Positions 11,243 to 23,874 of a stretch of DNA of 64,000 bases are shown in pieces. Source of the DNA: Auanema rhodensis. Taxonomy: Eukaryota; Nematoda; Chromadorea; Rhabditida; Rhabditidae. A program made the position numbers and the translations under genes. The notes beneath the pieces were generated by a model that was not told where the DNA came from, ran no database searches, and saw only the letters and a list, made by a program, of their open reading frames with translations. The stretch is from assembly GCA_964057225.1 (NCBI GenBank), contig OZ059897.1, positions 20,460,001-20,524,000 on the forward strand, read 5' to 3'. Positions within the stretch are counted from its first letter, which is position 1. Every line of letters starts with the position of its first letter.

Positions 11243-14200
11243 CTCGGTGCATTTTTAAGCTAGCGCAAATCTGATAACACAGATCGACGCAGCTTAAAAA
11301 TCCGCATCGAATGCACTATACTACATTAAGAAACACTTAATACAAAAATTAGTTATGATCGTTTGAAAAATGATGCATTAGTGTATGTTGAGTTTCCATG
11401 TACACTCAACATTGCTTCCAAAAACATTTTGACAAAAATTTTTTCGAAAAATTTCAAAATAATTTAGCAAAAAGTAGATGTTTTTAGATTCCTTTTTTCA
11501 AGGCAAAGACGATGAACAATGTTATTCAACGAAAAAATTAATTCTTCAGGGTGAAAATCGAGGATATAAGTGTGAACTTATATCAGATGATATCTCGGTG
11601 CATTTTTAAGCTAGCGCAAATCTGATAACACAGATCGACGCAGCTTAAAAATCCGCATCGAATGCACTATACTACATTGAGAAACGCTTAATACAAAAAT
11701 TAGTTATGATCGTTTGAAAAATGATGCATTAGTGTATGTTGAGTTTCCATGTACACTCAACATTGCTTCCAAAAACATTTTGACAAAAATTTTTTCGAAA
11801 AATTTCAGAATAATTTAGCAAAAAGTAGATGTTTTTAGATTCCTTTTTTCAAGGCAAAGACAATGGACCATGTTATTCAACGAAAAAATTAATTCTTCAG
11901 GGTGAAAATCGAGGATATAAGTGTGAACTTATATCAGTTGATATCTCGGTGCATTTTTAAGCTAGCGCAAATCTGATAACACAGATCGACGCAGCTTAAG
12001 AATCCGCATCGAATGCACTATACTACATTAAGAAACGCTTAATACAAAAATTAGTTATGATCGTTTGAAAAATGATGCATTAGTGTATGTTGAGTTTCCA
12101 TGTACACTCAACATTGCTTTCAAAAACATTTTGACAAAAATTTTTTCGAAAAATTTCAAAATAATTTAGCAAAAAGTAGATGTTTTTAGATTCCTTTTTT
12201 CAAGGCAAAGACGATGGACAATGTTATTCAACGAAAAAATTAATTCTTCAGGGTGAAAATCGAGGATATAAGTGTAAACTTATATCAGTTGATATCTCGG
12301 TGCATTTTTAAGCTAGCGCAAATCTGATAACACAGATCGACGCAGCTTAAAAATCCGCATCGAATGCACTATACTACATTGAGAAACGCTTAATACAAAA
12401 ATTAGTTATGATCGTTTGAAAAATGATGCATTAGTGTATGTTGAGTTTCCATGTACACTCAACATTGCTTCCAAAAACATTTTGACAAAAATTTTTTCGA
12501 AAAATTTCAAAATAATTTAGCAAAAAGTAGATGTTTTTAGATTCCTTTTTTCAAGGCAAAGACGATGGACAATGTTATTTAACGAAAAAATTAATTCTTC
12601 AGGGTGAAAATCGAGGATAAAAGTGTAAACTTATATCAGTTGATATCTCGGTGCATTTTTAAGCTAGCGCAAATCTGATAACACAGATCGACGCAGCTTA
12701 AAAATCCGCATCGAATGCACTATACTACATTGAGAAACGCTTAATACAAAAATTAGTTATGATCGTTTGAAAAATGATGCATTAGTGTATGTTGAGTTTC
12801 CATGTACACTCAACATTGCTTCCAAAAACATTTTGACAAAAATTTTTTCGAAAAATTTCAAAATAATTTAGCAAAAAGTAGATGTTTTTAGATTCCTTTT
12901 TTCAAGGCAAAGACAATGGACCATGTTATTCAACGAAAAAAGTAATTCTTCAGGGTGAAAATCGAGGATATAAGTGTAAACTTATATCATTTGATATCTC
13001 GGTGCATTTTTAAGCTAGCGCAAATCTGATAACACAGATCGACGCAGCTTAAAAATCCGCATCGAATGCACTATACTACATTAAGAAACGCTTAATACGA
13101 AAATTAGTTATGATCGTTTGAAAAATGATGCATTAGTGTATGTTGAGTTTCCATGTACACTCAACATTGCTTCCAAAAACATTTTGACAAAAATTTTTTC
13201 GAAAAATTTCAAAATAATTTAGCAAAAAGTAGATGTTTTTAGATTCCTTTTTTTAAGGCAAAGACAATGGACCATGTTATTCAACGAAAAAATTAATTCT
13301 TCAGGGTGAAAATCGAGGATATAAGTGTAAACTTATATCATTTGATACCTCGGTGCATTTTTAAGCTAGCGCAAATCTGATAACACAGATCGACGCAGCT
13401 TAAAAATCCGCATCGAATGCACTATACTACATTAAGAAACGCTTAATACAAAAATTAGTTATGATCGTTTGAAAAATGATGCATTAGTGTATGTTGAGTT
13501 TCCATGTACACTCAACATTGCTTCCGAAAACATTTTGACAAAAATTTTTTCGAAAAATTTCAAAATAATTTAGCAAAAAGTAGATGTTTTTAGATTCCTT
13601 TTTTTAAGGCAAAGACAATGGACCATGTTATTCAACGAAAAAATTAATTCTTCAGGGTGAAAATCGAGGATATAAGTGTAAACTTATATCATTTGATACC
13701 TCGGTGCATTTTTAAGCTAGCGCAAATCTGATAACACAGATCGACGCAGCTTAAAAATCCGCATCGAATGCACTATACTACATTAAGAAACGCTTAATAC
13801 AAAAATTAGTTATGATCGTTTGAAAAATGATGCATTAGTGTATGTTGAGTTTCCATGTACACTCAACATTGCTTCCGAAAACATTTTGACAAAAATTTTT
13901 TCGAAAAATTTCAAAATAATTTAGCAAAAAGTAGATGTTTTTAGATTCCTTTTTTCAAGGCAAAGACGATGAACAATGTTATTCAACGAAAAAATTAATT
14001 CTTCAGGGTGAAAATCAAGGATATAAGTGTGAACTTATATCAGATGATATCTCGGTGCATTTTTAAGCTAGCGCAAATCTGATAACACAGATCGACGCAG
14101 CTTAAAAATCCGCATCGAATGCACTATACTACATTGAGAAACGCTTAATACAAAAATTAGTTATGATCGTTTGAAAAATGATGCATTAGTGTATGTTGAG

Positions 14201-14401
14201 TTTCCATGTACACTCAACATTGCTTCCAAAAACATTTTGACAAAAATTTTTTCGAAAATTTTCAAAATAATTTAGCAAAAAGTAGATGTTTTTAGATTCC
14301 TTTTTTCAAGGCAAAGACAATGGACCATGTTATTCAACGAAAAAATTAATTCTTCAGGGTGAAAATCGAGGATATAAGTGTGAACTTATATCAGTTGATA
14401 T
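11243..14401. repeat. Domain A, third higher-order repeat, broken off after nine monomers
   Basis: Monomers one to nine of the 12-mer appear once each, including the single 4-monomer block at 12647-14050 and the cgaaaattttc monomer at 14051. Monomers ten to twelve do not follow. At 14402 the order passes into domain B through a hybrid monomer. The part from 12998 onward also belongs to the large duplicated segment. Confidence 0.88.
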
Positions 14402-14752
14402 CTCGGTGCATTTTTAAGCTAGCGCAAATCTGATAACACAGATCGACGCAGCTTAAAAATCCGCATCGAATGCACTATACTACATTGAGAAACGCTTAAT
14501 ACAAAAATTAGTTATGATCGTTTGAAAAATGATGCATTAGTGTATGTTGAGTTTCCATGTACACTCAACAATGCTTCCAAAAACATTTTGACAAAAATTT
14601 TTTCGAAAAATTTCAAAATAATTTAGCAAAAAGTAGATGTTTTTAGATTTCATTTTTCAAGGCAAAGACGATGGACAATGTTATTCAACGAAAAAATTAA
14701 TTCTTCAGGGTGAAAATCGAGGATATAAGTGTGAACTTATATCAGTTGATAT
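14402..14752. repeat. Hybrid junction monomer between domains A and B
   Basis: The left part has the cattgag block of the expected domain A monomer. The right part has caacaatgc and gatttcattttt, which mark the domain B monomers at 17560, 18613 and 20017. The exchange lies between relative 89 and 170. The counterpart at 33350 has caacatt but keeps gatttcattttt, so in that copy the switch lies further right or has been converted. Confidence 0.75.
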
Positions 14753-15454
14753 CTCGGTGCATTTTTAAGCTAGCGCAAATCTGATAACACAGATCGACGC
14801 AGCTTAAAAATCCGCATCGAATGCACTATACTACATTGAGAAACGCTTAATACAAAATTTAGTTATGATCGTTTGAAAAATGATGCATTAGTGTATGTTG
14901 AGTTTCCATGTACACTCAACATTGCTTCCAAAAACATTTCGACAAAAATTTTTTCGAAAAATTTCAAAATAATTTAGCAAAAAGTAGATGTTTTTAGATT
15001 CCTTTTTTCAAGGCAAAGACAATGGACCATGTTATTCAACGAAAAAATTAATTCTTCAGGGTGAAAATCGAGGATAAAAGTGTAAACTTATATCAGTTGA
15101 TATCTCGGTGCATTTTTAAGCTAGCGCAAATCTGATAACACAGATCGACGCAGCTTAAAAATCCGCATCGAATGCACTATACTACATTGAGAAACGCTTA
15201 ATACAAAAATTAGTTATGATCGTTTGAAAAATGATGCATTAGTGTATGTTGAGTTTCCATGTACACTCAACATTGCTTCCAAAAACATTTTGACAAAAAT
15301 TTTTTCGAAAAATTTCAAAATAATTTAGCAAAAAGTAGATGTTTTTAGATTCCTTTTTTCAAGCCAAAGACGATGGACGATGTTATTCAACGAAAAAATT
15401 AATTCTTCAGGGTGAAAATCGAGGATATAAGTGTGAACTTATATCAGTTGATAT

Positions 15455-15804
15455 CTCGGTGCATTTTTAAGCTAGCGCAAATCTGATAACACAGATCGAC
15501 GCAGCTCAAAAATCCGTACGAATGCACTATACTATATTGAGAAACGCTTAATACAAAAATTAGTTATGATCGTTTGAAAAATGATGCATTAGTGTATGTT
15601 GAGTTTCCATGTACACTCAACATTGCTTCCAAAAACATTTTGACAAAAATTTTTTCGAAAAATTTCAAAATAATTAAGCAAAAAGTAGATGATTTTAGAT
15701 TCCTTTTTTCAAGGCAAAGACGATGGACAATGTTATTCAACGAAAAAATTAATTCTTCAGGGTGAAAATCGAGGATATAAGTGTGAACTTATATCAGTTG
15801 ATAT
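15455..15804. repeat. 350-bp subtype monomer
   Basis: This is the first copy of a subtype with agctcaaaaa, a shortened ccgtacg (one base lost), actatatt and aattaagc. The aattaagc change removes the TAG that closes the forward frame in ordinary monomers, leaving 63 codons open from a TTG at 15574. This copy also has gatgattttag. Confidence 0.85.
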
Positions 15805-18800
15805 CTCGGTACATTTTTAAGCTAGCGCAAATCGGATAACACAGATCGACGCAGCTTAAAAATCCGCATCGAATGCACTATACTACATGGAAGAACGCTT
15901 AATACAAAAATTAGTTATGATCGTTTGAAAAATGATGCATTAGTGTATGTTGAGTTTCCATGTACACTCAACATTGCTTCCAAAAACATTTTGACAAAAA
16001 TTTTTTCGAAAAATTTCAAAATAATTTAGCAAAAAGTAGATGTTTTTAGATTCCTTTTTTCAAGGCAAAGACGATGGACAATGTTATTCAACGAAAAAAT
16101 TATTTCTTCAGGGTGAAAATCGAGGATATAAGTGTAAACTTATATCATTTGATATCTCGGTGCATTTTTAAGCTAGCGCAAATCTGATAACACAGATCGA
16201 CGCAGCTTAAAAATCCGCATCGAATGCACTATACTACATTAAGAAACGCTTAATACAAAAATTAGTTATGATCGTTTGAAAAATGATGCATTAGTGTATG
16301 TTGAGTTTCCATGTACACTCAACATTGCTTCCAAAAACATTTTGACAAAAATTTTTTCGAAAAATTTCAAAATAATTTAGCAAAAAGTAGATGTTTTTAT
16401 ATTCCTTTTTTCAAGGCAAAGACGATGGACAATGTTATTCAACGAAAAAATTAATTCTTCAGGGTGAAAATCGAGGATATAAGTGTGAACTTATATCAGT
16501 TGATATCTCGGTACATTTTTAAGCTAGCGCAAATCTGATAACACAGATCGACGCAGCTTAAAAATCCGCATCGAATGCACTATACTACATGGAAGAACGC
16601 TTAATACAAAAATTAGTTATGATCGTTTGAAAAATGATGCATTAGTGTATGTTGAGTTTCCATGTACACTCAACATTGCTTCCAAAAACATTTTGACAAA
16701 AATTTTTTCGAAAAATTTCAAAATAATTTAGCAAAAAGTAGATGTTTTTAGATTTCTTTTTTCAAGGCAAAGACAATGGACCATGTTATTCAACGAAAAA
16801 ATTAATTCTTCAGGGTGAAAATCGAGGATATAAGTGTAAACTTATATCATTTGATATCTCGGTGCATTTTTAAGCTAGCGCAAATCTGATAACACAGATC
16901 GACGCAGCTTAAAAATCCGCATCGAATGCACTATACTACATTAAGAAACGCTTAATACAAAAATTAGTTATGATCGTTTGAAAAATGATGCATTAGTGTA
17001 TGTTGAGTTTCCATGTACACTCAACATTGCTTCCAAAAACATTTTGACAAAAATTTTTTCGAAAAATTTCAAAATAATTTAGCAAAAAGTAGATGTTTTT
17101 AGATTCCTTTTTTCAAGGCAAAGACGATGGACAATGTTATTCAACGAAAAAATTATTTCTTCAGGGTGAAAATCGAGGATATAAGTGTAAACTTATATCA
17201 GTTGATATCTCGGTGCATTTTTAAGCTAGCGCAAATCTGATAACACAGATCGACGCAGCTTAAAAATCCGCATCGAATGCACTATACTACATTGAGAAAC
17301 GCTTAATACAAAAATTAGTTATGATCGTTTGAAAAATGATGCATTAGTGTATGTTGAGTTTCCATGTACACTCAACATTGCTTCCAAAAACATTTTGACA
17401 AAAATTTTTTCGAAAAATTTCAAAATAATTTAGCAAAAAGTAGATGTTTTTAGATTCCTTTTTTCAAGGCAAAGACAATGGACCATGTTATTCAACGAAA
17501 AAATTAATTCTTCAGGGTGAAAATCGAGGATATAAGTGTGAACTTATATCAGTTGATATCTCGGTGCATTTTTAAGCTAGCGCAAATCTGATAACACAGA
17601 TCGACGCAGCTTAAAAATCCGCATCGAATGCACTATACTACATAGAAGAACGCTTAATACAAAAATTAGTTATGATCGTTTGAAAAATGATGCATTAGTG
17701 TATGTTGAGTTTCCATGTACACTCAACAATGCTTCCAAAAACATTTTGACAAAAATTTTTTCGAAAAATTTCAAAATAATTTAGCAAAAAGTAGATGTTT
17801 TTAGATTTCATTTTTCAAGGCAAAGACGATGGACAATGTTATTCAACGAAAAAATTAATTCTTCAGGGTGAAAATCGAGGATATAAGTGTGAACTTATAT
17901 CAGTTGATATCTCGGTGCATTTTTAAGCTAGCGCAAATCTGATAACACAGATCGACGCAGCTTAAAAATCCGCATCGAATGCACTATACTACATAGAAGA
18001 ACGCTTAATACAAAAATTAGTTATGATCGTTTGAAAAATGATGCATTAGTGTATGTTGAGTTTCCATGTACACTCAACATTGCTTCCAAAAACATTTTGA
18101 CAAAAATTTTTTCGAAAAATTTCAAAATAATTTAGCAAAAAGTAGATGTTTTTAGATTCCTTTTTTCAAGGCAAAGACGATGGACAATGTTATTTAACGA
18201 AAAAATTAATTCTTCAGGGTGAAAATCGAGGATAAAAGTGTAAACTTATATCAGTTGATATCTCGGTGCATTTTTAAGCTAGCGCAAATCTGATAACACA
18301 GATCGACGCAGCTTAAAAATCCGCATCGAATGCACTATACTACATTGAGAAACGCTTAATACAAAAATTAGTTATGATCGTTTGAAAAATGATGCATTAG
18401 TGTATGTTGAGTTTCCATGTACACTCAACATTGCTTCCAAAAACATTTTGACAAAAATTTTTTCGAAAAATTTCAAAATAATTTAGCAAAAAGTAGATGT
18501 TTTTAGATTCCTTTTTTCAAGGCAAAGACAATGGACCATGTTATTCAACGAAAAAATTAATTCTTCAGGGTGAAAATCGAGGATATAAGTGTGAACTTAT
18601 ATCGGTTGATATCTCGGTGCATTTTTAAGCTAGCGCAAATCTGATAACACAGATCGACGCAGCTTAAAAATCCGCATCGAATGCACTATACTACATAGAA
18701 GAACGCTTAATACAAAAATTAGTTATGATCGTTTGAAAAATGATGCATTAGTGTATGTTGAGTTTCCATGTACACTCAACAATGCTTCCAAAAACATTTT

Positions 18801-19314
18801 GACAAAAATTTTTTCGAAAAATTTCAAAATAATTTAGCAAAAAGTAGATGTTTTTAGATTTCATTTTTCAAGGCAAAGACGATGGACAATGTTATTCAAC
18901 GAAAAAATTAATTCTTCAGGGTGAAAATCGAGGATATAAGTGTGAACTTATATCAGTTGATATCTCGGTGCATTTTTAAGCTAGCGCAAATCTGATAACA
19001 CAGATCGACGCAGCTTAAAAATCCGCATCGAATGCACTATACTACATAGAAGAACGCTTAATACAAAAATTAGTTATGATCGTTTGAAAAATGATGCATT
19101 AGTGTATGTTGAGTTTCCATGTACACTCAACATTGCTTCCAAAAACATTTTGACAAAAATTTTTTCGAAAAATTTCAAAATAATTTAGCAAAAAGTAGAT
19201 GTTTTTAGATTCCTTTTTTCAAGGCAAAGACAATGGACCATGTTATTCAACGAAAAAATTAATTCTTCAGGGTGAAAATCGAGGATATAAGTGTGAACTT
19301 ATATCAGTTGATAT
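15805..19314. repeat. Domain B, ten monomers shared with 34753-38262
   Basis: The order begins with cggtacat/aatcggat/catggaag, then ttatattcc, then cggtacat with agatttcttttt, then attatttc types. It then alternates catagaag and cattgag monomers, with caacaatgc/gatttcattttt in two of them. The second copy has the same order, with small private changes such as attgcctcc at about 35980 and cgctcaatac at about 36950. Confidence 0.8.
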
Positions 19315-21069
19315 CTCGGTGCATTTTTAAGCTAGCGCAAATCTGATAACACAGATCGACGCAGCTTAAAAATCCGCATCGAATGCACTATACTACATTG
19401 AGAAACGCTTAATACAAAAATTAGTTATGATCGTTTGAAAAATGATGCATTAGTGTATGTTGAGTTTCCATGTACACTCAACATTGCTTCCAAAAACATT
19501 TCGACAAAAATTTTTTCGAAAAATTTCAAAATAATTTAGCAAAAAGTAGATGTTTTTAGATTCCTTTTTTCAAGGCAAAGACAATGGACCATGTTATTCA
19601 ACGAAAAAATTAATTCTTCAGGGTGAAAATCGAGGATATAAGTGTGAACTTATATCAGTTGATATCTCGGTGCATTTTTAAGCTAGCGCAAATCTGATAA
19701 CACAGATCGACGCAGCTTAAAAATCCGCATCGAATGCACTATACTACATTGAGAAACGCTTAATACAAAAATTAGTTATGATCGTTTGAAAAATGATGCA
19801 TTAGTGTATGTTGAGTTTCCATGTACACTCAACATTGCTTCCAAAAACATTTTGACAAAAATTTTTTCGAAAAATTTCAAAATAATTTAGCAAAAAGTAG
19901 ATGTTTTTAGATTCCTTTTTTCAAGGCAAAGACAATGGACCATGTTATTCAACGAAAAAATTAATTCTTCAGGGTGAAAATCGAGGATATAAGTGTGAAC
20001 TTATATCGGTTGATATCTCGGTGCATTTTTAAGCTAGCGCAAATCTGATAACACAGATCGACGCAGCTTAAAAATCCGCATCGAATGCACTATACTACAT
20101 AGAAGAACGCTTAATACAAAAATTAGTTATGATCGTTTGAAAAATGATGCATTAGTGTATGTTGAGTTTCCATGTACACTCAACAATGCTTCCAAAAACA
20201 TTTTGACAAAAATTTTTTCGAAAAATTTCAAAATAATTTAGCAAAAAGTAGATGTTTTTAGATTTCATTTTTCAAGGCAAAGACGATGGACAATGTTATT
20301 CAACGAAAAAATTAATTCTTCAGGGTGAAAATCGAGGATATAAGTGTGAACTTATATCAGTTGATATCTCGGTGCATTTTTAAGCTAGCGCAAATCTGAT
20401 AACACAGATCGACGCAGCTTAAAAATCCGCATCGAATGCACTATACTACATTGAGAAACGCTTAATACAAAAATTAGTTATGATCGTTTGAAAAATGATG
20501 CATTAGTGTATGTTGAGTTTCCATGTACACTCAACATTGCTTCCAAAAACATTTCGACAAAAATTTTTTCGAAAAATTTCAAAATAATTTAGCAAAAAGT
20601 AGATGTTTTTAGATTCCTTTTTTCAAGGCAAAGACAATGGACCATGTTATTCAACGAAAAAATTAATTCTTCAGGGTGAAAATCGAGGATAAAAGTGTAA
20701 ACTTATATCAGTTGATATCTCGGTGCATTTTTAAGCTAGCGCAAATCTGATAACACAGATCGACGCAGCTTAAAAATCCGCATCGAATGCACTATACTAC
20801 ATTGAGAAACGCTTAATACAAAAATTAGTTATGATCGTTTGAAAAATGATGCATTAGTGTATGTTGAGTTTCCATGTACACTCAACATTGCTTCCAAAAA
20901 CATTTTGACAAAAATTTTTTCGAAAAATTTCAAAATAATTTAGCAAAAAGTAGATGTTTTTAGATTCCTTTTTTCAAGCCAAAGACGATGGACGATGTTA
21001 TTCAACGAAAAAATTAATTCTTCAGGGTGAAAATCGAGGATATAAGTGTGAACTTATATCAGTTGATAT

Positions 21070-21419
21070 CTCGGTGCATTTTTAAGCTAGCGCAAATCTG
21101 ATAACACAGATCGACGCAGCTCAAAAATCCGTACGAATGCACTATACTATATTGAGAAACGCTTAATACAAAAATTAGTTATGATCGTTTGAAAAATGAT
21201 GCATTAGTGTATGTTGAGTTTCCATGTACACTCAACATTGCTTCCAAAAACATTTTGACAAAAATGTTTTCGAAAAATTTCAAAATAATTAAGCAAAAAG
21301 TAGATGTTTTTAGATTCCTTTTTTCAAGGCAAAGACGATGGACAATGTTATTCAACGAAAAAATTAATTCTTCAGGGTGAAAATCGAGGATATAAGTGTG
21401 AACTTATATCAGTTGATAT
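21070..21419. repeat. 350-bp subtype monomer with aaaatgtttt
   Basis: It carries the subtype changes plus aaaatgtttt, shared with the copy at 22122. It is the middle of the 1052-bp tandem unit. Confidence 0.85.
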
Positions 21420-22121
21420 CTCGGTACATTTTTAAGCTAGCGCAAATCGGATAACACAGATCGACGCAGCTTAAAAATCCGCATCGAATGCACTATACTA
21501 CATGGAAGAACGCTTAATACAAAAATTAGTTATGATCGTTTGAAAAATGATGCATTAGTGTATGTTGAGTTTCCATGTACACTCAACATTGCTTCCAAAA
21601 ACATTTTGACAAAAATTTTTTCGAAAAATTTCAAAATAATTTAGCAAAAAGTAGATGTTTTTAGATTCCTTTTTTCAAGGCAAAGACGATGGACAATGTT
21701 ATTCAACGAAAAAATTATTTCTTCAGGGTGAAAATCGAGGATATAAGTGTAAACTTATATCATTTGATATCTCGGTGCATTTTTAAGCTAGCGCAAATCT
21801 GATAACACAGATCGACGCAGCTTAAAAATCCGCATCGAATGCACTATACTACATGGAAGAACGCTTAATACAAAAATTAGTTATGATCGTTTGAAAAATG
21901 ATGCATTAGTGTATGTTGAGTTTCCATGTACACTCAACATTGCTTCCAAAAACATTTTGACAAAAATTTTTTCGAAAAATTTCAAAATAATTTAGCAAAA
22001 AGTAGATGTTTTTAGATTCCTTTTTTCAAGCCAAAGACGATGGACGATGTTATTCAACGAAAAAATTAATTCTTCAGGGTGAAAATCGAGGATATAAGTG
22101 TGAACTTATATCAGTTGATAT

Positions 22122-22471
22122 CTCGGTGCATTTTTAAGCTAGCGCAAATCTGATAACACAGATCGACGCAGCTCAAAAATCCGTACGAATGCACTATACT
22201 ATATTGAGAAACGCTTAATACAAAAATTAGTTATGATCGTTTGAAAAATGATGCATTAGTGTATGTTGAGTTTCCATGTACACTCAACATTGCTTCCAAA
22301 AACATTTTGACAAAAATGTTTTCGAAAAATTTCAAAATAATTAAGCAAAAAGTAGATGTTTTTAGATTCCTTTTTTCAAGGCAAAGACGATGGACAATGT
22401 TATTCAACGAAAAAATTAATTCTTCAGGGTGAAAATCGAGGATATAAGTGTGAACTTATATCAGTTGATAT
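22122..22471. repeat. 350-bp subtype monomer with aaaatgtttt
   Basis: It is the local duplicate of 21070-21419. I see no difference between the two by eye. Confidence 0.85.
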
Positions 22472-23173
22472 CTCGGTACATTTTTAAGCTAGCGCAAATC
22501 GGATAACACAGATCGACGCAGCTTAAAAATCCGCATCGAATGCACTATACTACATGGAAGAACGCTTAATACAAAAATTAGTTATGATCGTTTGAAAAAT
22601 GATGCATTAGTGTATGTTGAGTTTCCATGTACACTCAACATTGCTTCCAAAAACATTTTGACAAAAATTTTTTCGAAAAATTTCAAAATAATTTAGCAAA
22701 AAGTAGATGTTTTTAGATTCCTTTTTTCAAGGCAAAGACGATGGACAATGTTATTCAACGAAAAAATTATTTCTTCAGGGTGAAAATCGAGGATATAAGT
22801 GTAAACTTATATCATTTGATATCTCGGTGCATTTTTAAGCTAGCGCAAATCTGATAACACAGATCGACGCAGCTTAAAAATCCGCATCGAATGCACTATA
22901 CTACATTAAGAAACGCTTAATACAAAAATTAGTTATGATCGTTTGAAAAATGATGCATTAGTGTATGTTGAGTTTCCATGTACACTCAACATTGCTTCCA
23001 AAAACATTTTGACAAAAATTTTTTCGAAAAATTTCAAAATAATTTAGCAAAAAGTAGATGTTTTTATATTCCTTTTTTCAAGACAAAGACGATGGACAAT
23101 GTTATTCAACGAAAAAATTAATTCTTCAGGGTGAAAATCGAGGATATAAGTGTGAACTTATATCAGTTGATAT

Positions 23174-23523
23174 CTCGGTACATTTTTAAGCTAGCGCAAA
23201 TCTGATAACACAGATCGACGCAGCTTAAAAATCCGCATCGAATGCACTATACTACATGGAAGAACGCTTAATACAAAAATTGTTATGATCGTTTGAAAAA
23301 TGATGCATTAGTGTATGTTGAGTTTCCATGTACACTCAACATTGCTTCCAAAAACATTTTGACAAAAATTTTTTCGAAAAATTTCAAAATAATTTAGCAA
23401 AAAGTAGATGTTTTTAGATTTCTTTTTTCAAGGCAAAGACAATGGACCATGTTATTCAACGAAAAAATTAATTCTTCAGGGTGAAAATCGAGGATATAAG
23501 TGTAAACTTATATCATTTGATAT
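23174..23523. repeat. 350-bp monomer with an independent 1-bp deletion
   Basis: It reads aaaaattgttatg near 23280, where other monomers have aaaaattagttatg. It is otherwise an ordinary cggtacat/catggaag/agatttcttttt monomer. Its counterpart in super-HOR copy 2 (42123) lacks the deletion, so the loss followed the large duplication or was repaired there. Confidence 0.85.
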
Positions 23524-23874
23524 CTCGGTGCATTTTTAAGCTAGCGCAAATCTGATAACACAGATCGACGCAGCTTAAAAATCCGCATCGAATGCACTAT
23601 ACTACATTAAGAAACGCTTAATACAAAAATTAGTTATGATCGTTTGAAAAATGATGCATTAGTGTATGTTGAGTTTCCATGTACACTCAACATTGCTTCC
23701 AAAAACATTTTGACAAAAATTTTTTCGAAAAATTTCAAAATAATTTAGCAAAAAGTAGATGTTTTTAGATTCCTTTTTTCAAGGCAAAGACGATGGACAA
23801 TGTTATTCAACGAAAAAATTATTTCTTCAGGGTGAAAATCGAGGATATAAGTGTGAACTTATATCAGTTGATAT

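Larger units (their letters stand above)
19315..22822. repeat. Ten-monomer block specific to super-HOR copy 1
   Basis: At the corresponding place copy 2 has a different set of ten monomers (38263-41771). Here the block holds acatttcgac monomers at 19315 and 20368 and a three-monomer tandem duplication (20719-22822). The monomers at 18262-18963 and 19666-20367 are also the same pair of types, 1404 bp apart. Confidence 0.75.
20719..22822. repeat. Tandem duplication of a 3-monomer unit (2 x 1052 bp)
   Basis: The monomers at 20719, 21070 and 21420 are followed by the same types at 21771, 22122 and 22472. The 350-bp monomers at 21070 and 22122 share aaaatgtttt, a rare change that supports a recent local duplication. 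The monomer at 21771 keeps the caagccaaag/gacgatg right part but has catggaag instead of cattgag on the left, so the duplication junction lies inside it. Confidence 0.85.

Noticed and set aside
15574-15765. Eleven near-identical 63-codon forward open frames (15574, 21189, 22241, 24345, 27152, 34522, 41541, 43295, 46102, 49260, 51365) as a small protein family
   Set aside because: They open at a TTG with no in-frame ATG near it. They exist only because one monomer subtype changed a TAG to AAG, and in the other roughly 170 monomers the same frame stops after about 34 codons. Their similarity follows from satellite homogenisation. There is no signal peptide, domain or codon bias to support a gene.
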